Both the position numbers and the translations under genes were made by a program. DNA of 64,000 bases from Flavobacteriales bacterium (GTDB lineage: Bacteria; Bacteroidota; Bacteroidia; Flavobacteriales_F; PHOS-HE28): positions 1,776,245 to 1,840,244 of the forward strand of contig JAMLHB010000001.1 in assembly GCA_023957375.1 (NCBI GenBank), written 5' to 3'. Under the pieces are notes generated by a model. The model worked only from the letters and a program-made list of their open reading frames with translations, searched no databases and was not told the DNA's origin. Shown here one piece after another: positions 9,036 to 16,571 of the stretch (its first letter is position 1; the number at the start of each line of letters is the position of its first letter).

Positions 9036-9826
9036 ACGGAAACTGCTGCTTTGATGTGTGGATGGGGGTCGTAGCGGAGCAGTTCAAAGTGCTCGTAACG
9101 GAACGCAAAGATGTCCTTCACGCCGGGATCGATCTTCATGGTGGGCAACTGGCGCGGTTCACGAGTGAGCTGCAGCTCGGCCTGTTCGAGGTGGTTCAAG
9201 TACAGGTGCACGTCGCCGAAGCTGTGCACGAACTCGCCCGGCTGCAAACCACAGACCTGGGCCACCATCAGGGTGAGCAAGGCATAGCTGGCGATGTTGA
9301 ACGGCACCCCGAGAAAGGTGTCCGCGCTGCGTTGGTACAGCTGGCAAGAGAGCTTGCCATCCGCCACGAAGAACTGGAAGAGGCAGTGGCACGGCGGCAA
9401 CGCCATGCGGTCCACATCCGCCGGGTTCCAGGCGGTAACGATCAGGCGGCGGCTGTTCGGGTTGGACTTGATCATCTCCACCACCTTGGCGATCTGGTCG
9501 ATGTGCCCTCCGTCCGGCGTGGGCCAACTGCGCCACTGGTGGCCGTAAACCGGCCCGAGGTCGCCTTTTTCGTCGGCCCATTCGTCCCAGATCTTCACCC
9601 CGTTCTCCTGCAGGTACCGGATGTTGGTGTCGCCCTGTAGGAACCAGAGCAGCTCGTGGATGATGCTCTTCACGTGCAGCTTCTTGGTGGTCAGCAGCGG
9701 GAAGCCGTCCGCCAGGTTGAAGCGCATCTGGTAACCGAAGCAGCTGATCGTGCCCGTGCCGGTGCGGTCGCCTTTGCGTACTCCGTTTTTCAGCAGGTGG
9801 CGGAGCAGGTCGTGGTATTGTTGCAT
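9032..9826 (-). CDS. thyA: Thymidylate synthase (ThyA type)
   Basis: 264 residues when started at the ATG 9824-9826 ([15 protein letters not shown]), exactly the length of the E. coli enzyme. The longer open frame upstream is therefore not used. It converts dUMP to dTMP using methylene-tetrahydrofolate and releases dihydrofolate for FolA. Conserved parts: [15 protein letters not shown] (phosphate loop), [23 protein letters not shown], the catalytic Cys ~146 in [12 protein letters not shown], and [21 protein letters not shown] good Bacteroidota-type promoter lies directly upstream, so close to the ATG that the mRNA would have almost no leader. Confidence 0.98.
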   Translation of the reverse strand: MQQYHDLLRHLLKNGVRKGDRTGTGTISCFGYQMRFNLADGFPLLTTKKLHVKSIIHELLWFLQGDTNIRYLQENGVKIWDEWADEKGDLGPVYGHQWRSWPTPDGGHIDQIAKVVEMIKSNPNSRRLIVTAWNPADVDRMALPPCHCLFQFFVADGKLSCQLYQRSADTFLGVPFNIASYALLTLMVAQVCGLQPGEFVHSFGDVHLYLNHLEQAELQLTREPRQLPTMKIDPGVKDIFAFRYEHFELLRYDPHPHIKAAVSV

Positions 9827-9833
9827 CGCATGG

Positions 9834-9866
9834 CAAAGGTATCTGTTGCGTAGTGAGGGTGCCAAA
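9834..9866 (-). promoter_or_regulatory. Bacteroidota-type promoter of thyA-folA
   Basis: On the minus strand a TTTG (9863-9866) is followed after 21 nt by TACCTTTG (9834-9841), a full match to TAnnTTTG. Both elements and the spacing fit the known Bacteroidota -33/-7 promoter. The -7 box ends only 7 nt before the thyA ATG, so transcription should start at or within about 3 nt of the start codon. Confidence 0.65.
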
Positions 9867-10050
9867 GTGCAAAGGAGCGAAGGTCCGCAACCCTGTAACC
9901 CGCAACTGAGAAACATAGGCAAAGGAGGTGAAGGAGGGCCGTCCCGCAGGACCCGTTAGGCGCCGGAGTTGTTGGTTGGTGTGACCCTGTGGGGGCGGAG
10001 GTGAATCCGTAAACAGTAACCGACCAACGCATGGGTGTGAACGATAGCAG

Positions 10051-10113
10051 CGAACCGGCAACTCGTCAACTCGCAACCCTGCAACCCCTCAACTCGCTAC
10101 CCCTCAACCCGAA
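10051..10113. repeat. Degenerate CAACTCGCAACCC-type short repeats
   Basis: Several imperfect tandem repeats of a unit like CAACTCG / CAACCC(T/C) lie in the 299-bp gap between thyA and the ClC gene; a related fragment lies near 9893-9910. There is no coding potential. The rest of the gap (9867-10125) holds nothing recognisable. Confidence 0.6.
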
Positions 10114-10125
10114 ACAGAACAAAAG

Positions 10126-11541
10126 TCACCCCGCATCCTCCGCCGCCGTTTTTTGGCGCAAGCCCGGTACCGAAGCGACCAATCGGTCCTTCATGCGCTG
10201 GTAAAAGGGCTTTGCATCGATTGCGTTGGCGACCAGGGAGGCGATCATGGCCGCGTACATCAGTTGCAGGATGGCACTGTGTCGGTCAGTCATTTCCAGA
10301 ATGATGATGGCACTGGTGAACGGCGATCGCGTGATGCCGGTGAGGAAGGCGCACATGCCCCCCAGCACTAAGATGTTCAGCTGGCCGCGGTCCACGCCGA
10401 ACCAATGGCCAAAAAGCCCGCCGATGGCAGCACCCGACGACAGGGCCGGGCCGAAGAGGATGCCGCCCGCGCCGCTGCCCGTGGAGACAATGGACCCGAT
10501 CAGCCGCCCGGCCGCATCGCGCAGCGAAGGCTCGGGGGTTTGGCCGAACAGGTAGTGGTCCATGAGGGCTTCGCCGCTGCCCAAGGCCAGCAGGCCGCAG
10601 CTGTGCACTAACCAGGCGAAGAGCCATGCACAGCACAGCACAAAGAGGCCTTGGGGCACGGTCTTCTTGAACAGGCGCCTCACCTTGTCCAGCAGCAGCA
10701 CGGCCTTGCCGCTGAGCACCCCGGCAGCGCCCGCCACCGCGCTGATGGCCAGCAGGGTGTACATGAAGGAGGGGCCCACGCGTTCCAGTTTCGGGTAGCC
10801 CAGCAGCAGGTAGGGCCCCAGCAGCCACTGCGCCGTCATGCCGCTGATGATCACCGAGCTGAGCACCGCGGTGCGGAACTTGCCGATGTGGCTGCGGGTG
10901 AGCTCCTCCATGGCGAACACGATGCCGCCCAGGGGGGTATTGAATGCGGCACTCAGGCCAGCCGCACCGCCGGTAACCAGCATGATGCGGCGGCTCACCT
11001 TGGGCCAGAAGGGCGGCAACAGCTTGTGCACCACGCGGTACACGCTGCCGGCCACTTGCAGGATGGGCCCCTCGCGCCCGATGGCGCCGCCACCGGCCGC
11101 CAAGGCCAGCGTAGCCCCGATGCGCACCAGGATGATGCGCACGTTGAGGAAGCGCCAGCTGCCATCGTGCTTTTCCTCGTCATCGGCCACCTCCGAAGCG
11201 GCGATCAACTGTGGCACACCGCTGCCCCCGGCCATGGGCGAAAAGCGGCGCACCAACCACCAGGCCAACAGGAAGGTGGCCGGGGCGGTGACGAAGATCC
11301 AGGAAGGATGCGCCGTGATCAGCTCCCGGTTGCGCTCGCCGGTCCATACAAACAGCTTGGTGAAGCCCACCGCCACCAAGGCCGTGGTGACGGCCGCCAC
11401 CTGGTAGGGCAGGGCCAGCAGCCACAGGTCGCGCACTTGGGCACCCACCCCAGAGCCGCGGACCCGGCGCAGCAGGCGGCCCGCCACCGCGCGCAGGCGC
11501 CGCCACGGGCCGCCCCTTCCCTTCCGGTGTGCATGTTCCAC
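10126..11541 (-). CDS. ClC-family chloride channel / H+-Cl- exchanger
   Basis: 471 residues, starting at a GTG (complement of 11539-11541). The core ClC selectivity motifs are present in order: GGSGVPQL (GSGIP motif), GREGPILQ with the gating Glu at about residue 154 (GKEGP motif), the PLGGIVFAMEEL helix with the paired Glu, and GGILFGPALSSGA (GxFxP region). Retention of both the gating Glu and the internal Glu pair fits a proton-coupled exchanger rather than a simple channel; this is inference. There are ten or more membrane segments and a basic N-terminus, and no C-terminal CBS domains are seen. It is probably expressed alone; the neighbouring nucleoside transporter is separated by an inverted-repeat element. 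Confidence 0.93.
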   Translation of the reverse strand: MEHAHRKGRGGPWRRLRAVAGRLLRRVRGSGVGAQVRDLWLLALPYQVAAVTTALVAVGFTKLFVWTGERNRELITAHPSWIFVTAPATFLLAWWLVRRFSPMAGGSGVPQLIAASEVADDEEKHDGSWRFLNVRIILVRIGATLALAAGGGAIGREGPILQVAGSVYRVVHKLLPPFWPKVSRRIMLVTGGAAGLSAAFNTPLGGIVFAMEELTRSHIGKFRTAVLSSVIISGMTAQWLLGPYLLLGYPKLERVGPSFMYTLLAISAVAGAAGVLSGKAVLLLDKVRRLFKKTVPQGLFVLCCAWLFAWLVHSCGLLALGSGEALMDHYLFGQTPEPSLRDAAGRLIGSIVSTGSGAGGILFGPALSSGAAIGGLFGHWFGVDRGQLNILVLGGMCAFLTGITRSPFTSAIIILEMTDRHSAILQLMYAAMIASLVANAIDAKPFYQRMKDRLVASVPGLRQKTAAEDAG

Positions 11542-11643
11542 GCCGCAAGGTTAGCGCGGTGCGGGTGCCGGTTCCACCGGGGGATCAGGTGTTCTTCAAC
11601 ATCCCATTGCGGATGCGCTCCCCATTCCCGCTCCAACAGCTTT

Positions 11644-11806
11644 ATACCCTTTCACAATAAGGCCCCATCCGATCTACTTGCTCTTTTTCCGCATGGCTTC
11701 CCCGATGAGGTCATTCCGTAGACACCGCTACGCAACGCCCTCCTCGTATCGCCCTGCGAAAAAATAGCTGCGCATCTTTGGACAGCCCCTTATTGCGAAA
11801 GGGTAT
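11644..11806. repeat. 163-bp element with 19-bp inverted terminal repeats (MITE-like)
   Basis: ATACCCTTTCACAATAAGG at 11644-11662 is the inverted complement of 11788-11806 with one mismatch out of 19. The 125 bp in between have no gene. The right repeat ends exactly on the first base of the nupC stop codon. No clear target-site duplication is seen. This layout fits a miniature inverted-repeat element, or less likely a very large terminator structure. Confidence 0.5.
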
Positions 11807-13068
11807 TACATCAAGATCCCCGCGATGGTGGCGCTCATGTAGCTGGCCAAGGTGCCGCACAGCAAGGCCTTCAGGCCCAAGCGCGCCAGGTCGCCGCGCC
11901 GCTCAGGGGCCAGCTCGCCAATGCCGCCGATCTGCATGCCCACGCTGCTGAAGTTGGCAAAGCCGCAAATGGCGATGGACACGATCATCAGCCCCTTGTC
12001 CGTGGTGATGGGCAGCGAATGGTTGGTGAGGTTCATGAAGGCCACGAACTCGTTGATGGTGAGCTTTTGGCCGAGCAGGGTGGCCACGTTGGCCACATCG
12101 GCGGCGGGCACGCCCATGGCCCAGGCCATCGGGTAGAAGAGCTTGCCGAAGATCCAGTCCAACGACAGGTTGAGGTCCGCGCTGAACAGGTGGCCGATCT
12201 TGATCAGCCCGTAATCCACCAGCGCGATCAAGGCGATGAAGCCGATGAGCATGGCGATCACGTTCATGGCGATGCGGAAGCCGTCTCCCGCGCCATGGCT
12301 GATGGCGTCCACGGCATTGATGTAGGGGCTCTTGACCTCCAGCTTCACGTTGCCCATGGTTTGGCTCTCCTCGGTCTCCGGCCACACGATCTTGCTGATC
12401 ACCAGCGCGCCCGGCGCGGCCATCAGGCTGGCGGCGATCAGCTTGGGGGCCAGGTCCATGCCGGCCTGTGCGCCCATGGCCACGTACACCACTAGGATGC
12501 TGCCCGCGATGCAGGCCAAGCTGCCGCTCATGCTGGCCAGCAGCTCGCTCTTGGTCATGCCTGCCAAGTAGGGGCGGATCATCACCTGGGCCTCCACCTG
12601 CCCCACGAAGGCACTGGCCGCATTGCTCAAGGCTTCAGCGCCGCTTACGCGCATTACCCAGTTCATCGCCTTGGCGATCACCGACACGATGTGCTGCATG
12701 ATGCCCACGTGGTAGAGAATGGCCACGATGATGCACACCAGGATGATGGTGGCCGTGATGTTGAAGGCGAAGACAAAGCCGCCCTGCGTGTAGTTGGCGA
12801 TGGTGTTGTCCGGCTGCACGCTGGCGATGCCGCCGTAGACGAAGGCGGCGCCCTGCCGCGCAAACTGCTCGATCTTCTGCATGCCGTGGCCCATGCCCTG
12901 GAAGAAGCGCGTCACCGGCGGGATCTTCAGCACCAGCACGGCGATGAGCAGTTGGAGGCCCAGTCCGCTGAGCACGGTGCGGTAGTTGATCCGCTTGCGG
13001 TTGTTGCTCGCTAAAAAGGCGATGCCCAAAATGAGGGCCATGCCGAGGAGACCTTGGAATCGATCCAT
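11806..13068 (-). CDS. NupC-type concentrative nucleoside transporter (CNT family)
   Basis: 420 residues with about 8-10 membrane segments, the usual CNT length. It should import nucleosides across the inner membrane with a cation gradient. Family features: N-terminal MDRFQGLLGMALILGIAFLA, the gate-like region GQVEAQVMIRPYLAGMTKSE, the core TxxxNEFVAFxNL motif (KLTINEFVAFMNL) and ICGFANFSSVGMQIGGIGEL near the C-terminus. The stop codon touches the inverted-repeat element downstream. Proximity to thyA/folA could reflect nucleotide salvage, but there is no operon link. Confidence 0.95.
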   Translation of the reverse strand: MDRFQGLLGMALILGIAFLASNNRKRINYRTVLSGLGLQLLIAVLVLKIPPVTRFFQGMGHGMQKIEQFARQGAAFVYGGIASVQPDNTIANYTQGGFVFAFNITATIILVCIIVAILYHVGIMQHIVSVIAKAMNWVMRVSGAEALSNAASAFVGQVEAQVMIRPYLAGMTKSELLASMSGSLACIAGSILVVYVAMGAQAGMDLAPKLIAASLMAAPGALVISKIVWPETEESQTMGNVKLEVKSPYINAVDAISHGAGDGFRIAMNVIAMLIGFIALIALVDYGLIKIGHLFSADLNLSLDWIFGKLFYPMAWAMGVPAADVANVATLLGQKLTINEFVAFMNLTNHSLPITTDKGLMIVSIAICGFANFSSVGMQIGGIGELAPERRGDLARLGLKALLCGTLASYMSATIAGILM

Positions 13069-13257
13069 GCAGGTGGTGGATGGGCGGTCAATGTAGGGGG
13101 AAATCCAGTTTCCGAAAATGGGCAGCGGGCAGCAGCAGGTGGCAATGGGGGCCGTTCACAGTTCACCAGCGGCTGGTCACCGGTGTCCGTCACGGGGGAA
13201 TCGTTTGTAGGGTGCAGTTCGTGGGGCGCAGTTCTCAGGGGCGCAGGGCATGGCATG

Positions 13258-14340
13258 CTAAGCCCGGTTCCGTTCCGCATGCGCCAACGGCTTGATCACA
13301 TTGCGGCGCACCCAGCGCGGCAGGAGGATGGCCCCAATGAGGATGTACGGATAGTAGCTCACTAAGCGCCACAGCAGAGCGATGGCGGGCGCTAGGCCGG
13401 GGGCCACGTACATGCCTAAGAAGTCGTTGAAAATGAACTCCGCCAGGCCGCTGCCGCCGGGCGTGGGACTCAGCAGCACGATGATGCCCATCACCACCTG
13501 CTTGGCATACACCACCAGGTCGCTGAACTCGATCCCGTGGGGGAAGGCGTGCAGGATGCAATTCACGATGCTGTACCGTGCGCTCCAACTGATGAAGGTG
13601 GTGAGCAGGGCCGGCCACCAATAGCTCCAGCCGCGGTGTTTCAGGCCCTTGGCCGCCACGATGAGCTGGTCGCCCGTGGTCACTGCCCAGCGGCGCCAGC
13701 GGCGCAACACCGGTGCCGACAGGAAGCCCACTAAGGCGCGCTTCACGAACACGGGGTTCACGAACAGCGCGTAGGCCACGAAGAGCTTGTAGGCCAAGAT
13801 GATGAAGTACACCGTCCAGAAGGCCACGAAGAGGCTCTTGCCCAGGAAGGTGCCGGTGAATTCGGTGCCTTCGAACAGGGCGGAATGGCCCACCAGGAAG
13901 TACACTAACGGGGCCATCACCGCCAGGAAGATGCCGTCCAGGAAGGAGGTGAAGGTGATCACGGTGATGCTGGCGCCCGTGTCGATGCCTTCGCGGCTGA
14001 GGAACCAGATGGCGAAGAAGAAGCCGCCGCCGATCATGCCGGGGGCCAGCGCACTGGCGAACTCCCAAAGCATGATCACCACGAAAGCCCGTGTCCAGTT
14101 CAGCTGCTTGTCCGTGAGGTGGCGGATGCGCAACATGTACATCCAGTCGCGCACCACCAAGCTGCCCAAGGCCAACAGCATCCAGAACGTGGTGGTGCCG
14201 GTCCAGCGGATGGTGTGCAGCGCACTCAGGTCGGCCGTGCGCCAGATCAGCAACGCCGTAATGCCTAGGCCGATCACCACGGGCATCAGCATCTTGGTGA
14301 GACTGAAGCGCTTCAGCAGGGCGGCCTCATCGTTCACCAT
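13258..14340 (-). CDS. UPF0104 / lysylphosphatidylglycerol synthetase-type transmembrane protein
   Basis: 360 residues with about eight hydrophobic helices. It resembles the flippase-like membrane domain shared by MprF/AglD relatives. Typical parts are WEFASALAPGMIGGGFFFAIWFLSR-like and LLSPTPGGSGLAEFIF, the latter close to the conserved PTPGGxGxxE signature. No catalytic aminoacyl-transferase domain is present, so it is a membrane-only member whose lipid substrate is unknown. It stands alone: 189 bp before nupC and 75 bp after the bifunctional nuclease gene. Confidence 0.85.
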   Translation of the reverse strand: MVNDEAALLKRFSLTKMLMPVVIGLGITALLIWRTADLSALHTIRWTGTTTFWMLLALGSLVVRDWMYMLRIRHLTDKQLNWTRAFVVIMLWEFASALAPGMIGGGFFFAIWFLSREGIDTGASITVITFTSFLDGIFLAVMAPLVYFLVGHSALFEGTEFTGTFLGKSLFVAFWTVYFIILAYKLFVAYALFVNPVFVKRALVGFLSAPVLRRWRRWAVTTGDQLIVAAKGLKHRGWSYWWPALLTTFISWSARYSIVNCILHAFPHGIEFSDLVVYAKQVVMGIIVLLSPTPGGSGLAEFIFNDFLGMYVAPGLAPAIALLWRLVSYYPYILIGAILLPRWVRRNVIKPLAHAERNRA

Positions 14341-14415
14341 GGCCTGGCAAGGGTGCTGATCGGAAGGGAGGTGCCTGGGTTCATCAGCTGGTCATACTAG
14401 GCCCGGTGCCCGGCA

Positions 14416-15003
14416 CTAATTGGTGCCCTCGCGCCGCTTCAGCTCGTCGCGCAACTTGCTCGCACCTTCATAGTCCTCGGATTCCAGCGCTTCCTTCAGC
14501 AACTGGTGCAGCTGCTCCGGACTGGCATTGCGGATGTCCGCCTTTTGTTCCGTTTCCTCATGCTGGGCTGCGGCGGAGCTTTCCTCTTCGCCTTCCTCCA
14601 TCTTCAGGCCGGCAGCCGCCAGAATGAACTCATAGGTGTGGATCGGACAGCCGAACCGCAACGCTAGCGCAATGGCATCGCTGCTGCGCGCATCCACCTC
14701 CACGGCCCGGCCTTCCTGCTCCAGCAGCAGCTTCGCATGGAAAATGCCCTCCACCAGATCGTTGATCACCACCTCCTTGATGGTGATGCCCAACGCGTCG
14801 CAGAAGTTCTTGAACAGGTCGTGCGTCAAGGGGCGCGCCGGGCGGATGTTCTCCACTTGGATGGCGATGGCCTGGGCCTCCACCCCGCCGATGATGATCG
14901 GCAGCCGGCGGTCGCCATGGAGTTCCGAGAGAATGAGCGCATAGGCCCCGGCATGGGTATGGCTGTACGTGATGCGGAGGAACTTCAGCTCAACCTTTTC
15001 CAT
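14416..15003 (-). CDS. Bifunctional nuclease family protein (DUF151) with C-terminal UVR motif
   Basis: 195 residues from the ATG at 15001-15003 (MEKVELKFLRITYS). The open frame runs on into the repeat array at 15.1-15.8 kb, but that part is repeat translation and is excluded. The DUF151 domain occupies ~5-135 with LPIIIGGVEAQAIAIQVE and VDARSSDAIALALRFGCPI. It is followed by an acidic linker and a UvrB/C-type helical hairpin (~160-190, LLKEALESEDYEGASKLRDE). Related proteins have been described as RNase/DNase; activity here is inferred from family only. Confidence 0.92.
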   Translation of the reverse strand: MEKVELKFLRITYSHTHAGAYALILSELHGDRRLPIIIGGVEAQAIAIQVENIRPARPLTHDLFKNFCDALGITIKEVVINDLVEGIFHAKLLLEQEGRAVEVDARSSDAIALALRFGCPIHTYEFILAAAGLKMEEGEEESSAAAQHEETEQKADIRNASPEQLHQLLKEALESEDYEGASKLRDELKRREGTN

Positions 15004-15084
15004 GGCATTTAGCGGGGCGGTGAAGGTAAGGGGGAAGCTGTTGCGCGCCAATGCAAGCTTGAAAAGATGCCCCCAACCATGCGG

Positions 15085-16160
15085 GCAGGCGCGGTGGCCC
15101 CGCGAAATGGGATATCCGTTTCGCGAGGGCCTGTGCACCCAACAGGCCCGAAGCGATCTTGTTCTGCTCCTGCGGGCGGAAGCGAGGAAGTATGCGGGGG
15201 CTTCGCCGAGGAGATCGCTTCGCGGCCAAATGCGCCGCTCGCGAAATGGGATGGTGGGGCGGCCCGCAAAATGAGATGCCGTTTCGCGAGGGCCTGTGCA
15301 CCAAACAGGTCCCGAAGCGATCTTGTCTTGCTCCTGCGGGCGGAAGCGAAGAAGTACGCGGGAGCTTCGCCGATGAGATCGCTTCGCGGCCAAATGCGCC
15401 GCTCGCGAAAGGGTATGTCCGTTTCGCGAGGGCCTGTGCACCCAACAGGCCCGAAGCGATCTTGTTTTGCTCCTGCGGGCGGAAGCGAAGAAGTACGCGG
15501 GAGCTTCGCCGATGAGATCGCTTCGCGGCCAAATGCGCCGCTCGCGAAAGGGTATGTCCGTTTCGCGAGGGCCTGTGCACCAAACAGGTCCCGAAGCGAT
15601 CTTGTCTTGCTCCTGCGGGCGGAAGCGAAGAAGTACGCGGGAGCTTCGCCGATGAGATCGCTTCGCGGCCAAATGCGACGTCCCTCGAAATGAGATGCCG
15701 TTTCGCGAGGGCCTGTGCACCCAACAGGCCCGAAGCAATCTTGTTCTGCTCCTGCGGACGGAAGAGGGGAAGTACGCGGGGCTTCGCCGATGAGATCGCT
15801 TCGCGGCCAAATGCGCCGCTCGCGAAATGGGATGGTGGGGCGGCCCGCGAAATGGGATACCCGTTTCGCGAGGGCTTGTGCACCCAACAAGCCCGAAGCG
15901 ATCTTGCTTTCACTCCTGCGGGCGGAAGCGAAGAAGTACGCGGGGCTTCGCTGAGGAGATCGCTTCGCGGCCAAATGCGCCGCTCGCGAAAGGGGATGGT
16001 GGGAGATCGCAAAATGAGATGCCGTTTCGCGAGGGCTTGTGCACCCAACAAGCCCGAAGCGATCTTGTTTTGCTCCTGCGGGCGGCAGCGAGGAAGTACG
16101 CGGGGCTTCGCCGAGGAGATCGCTTCGCGGCCAAATGCGCCGCTCGCGAAAGGGGATGGT
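15085..16160. repeat. Seven tandem copies of a structured ~130-bp repeat (family R2)
   Basis: Units begin with GTTTCGCGAG at 15118, 15281, 15421, 15560, 15700, 15863 and 16024 and end with CTCGCGAAA; they are joined by variable spacers of ~10-35 bp. Each unit can fold as an outer stem (TTTCGCGAG/CTCGCGAAA), an inner hairpin (GGGCCTGT-GCACCCA-ACAGGCCC) and a second long stem (GAAGCGATCT/AGATCGCTTC) around a GC-rich core. Copies 6 and 7 carry GGGCTTGT/ACAAGCCC, a paired C:G to T:A change that keeps the hairpin. All six frames through the array are incidental open frames. Related copies recur at 61.9-63.2 kb. Confidence 0.92.
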
Positions 16161-16164
16161 GGTT

Positions 16165-16204
16165 GGTTCGCGCAGGGTTCACTGAGTGTGACCCTGCGCG
16201 AACC
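16165..16204. repeat. 40-bp palindromic element, copy 1
   Basis: A 14-bp perfect inverted repeat (GGTTCGCGCAGGGT and its complement) with a 12-nt loop. It follows directly after the R2 array. Two relatives lie at 21432-21471 and 62076-62115. Confidence 0.85.
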
Positions 16205-16571
16205 AAGATTCCCCGAGCGAAGCGATTCCTGCACACGCCCGTGGCATCGCACCCCCATTCCCTGATCGAACTCCTATCCAGCTCATTTCCACCGCATGCC
16301 ATGCTCATTAGCTCAGCCAGTCGATCCAGATCCGGATTTGATACAGACCACTGAACAGTTCGGCAAACGCGTAACATTCCTTGCATTTGTCGGAACTTTC
16401 ACTACGTTGCGAGCCCAAACCCTGACTACGCCGATCCCCCTGAGCGAACCCCGACTACCCCACCAACGAGGCGCCTAACGCCTTCCCTTCTTCTATCCGA
16501 CTGGCGCAAGCCATACCAACGTACCCGGGCACGGACGCCCGTTAGGAAAACTCACACTTACCCAAACACCC
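16205..16571. other. Upstream region of the GEVED protein gene
   Basis: 367 bp with no credible gene. It presumably holds the promoter for the gene at 16572. The only candidate -7 box is TGCATTTG at 16382-16389, one base off TAnnTTTG and without a matching -33, so no promoter is called. A 7-bp inverted pair CCTAACG/CGTTAGG spans roughly 16475-16550. Confidence 0.4.

Noticed and set aside
15004-15810. N-terminal extension of the bifunctional nuclease open frame
   Set aside because: The extension is repeat-derived; the DUF151 family begins at MEKVELKFL, which fits the ATG at 15001-15003.
15085-16260. Long overlapping open frames on both strands through the R2 array (for example 422 codons on the minus strand)
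   Set aside because: They are translations of a tandem DNA repeat without stops in several frames at once. There are no start, family or codon-use signs of real proteins.
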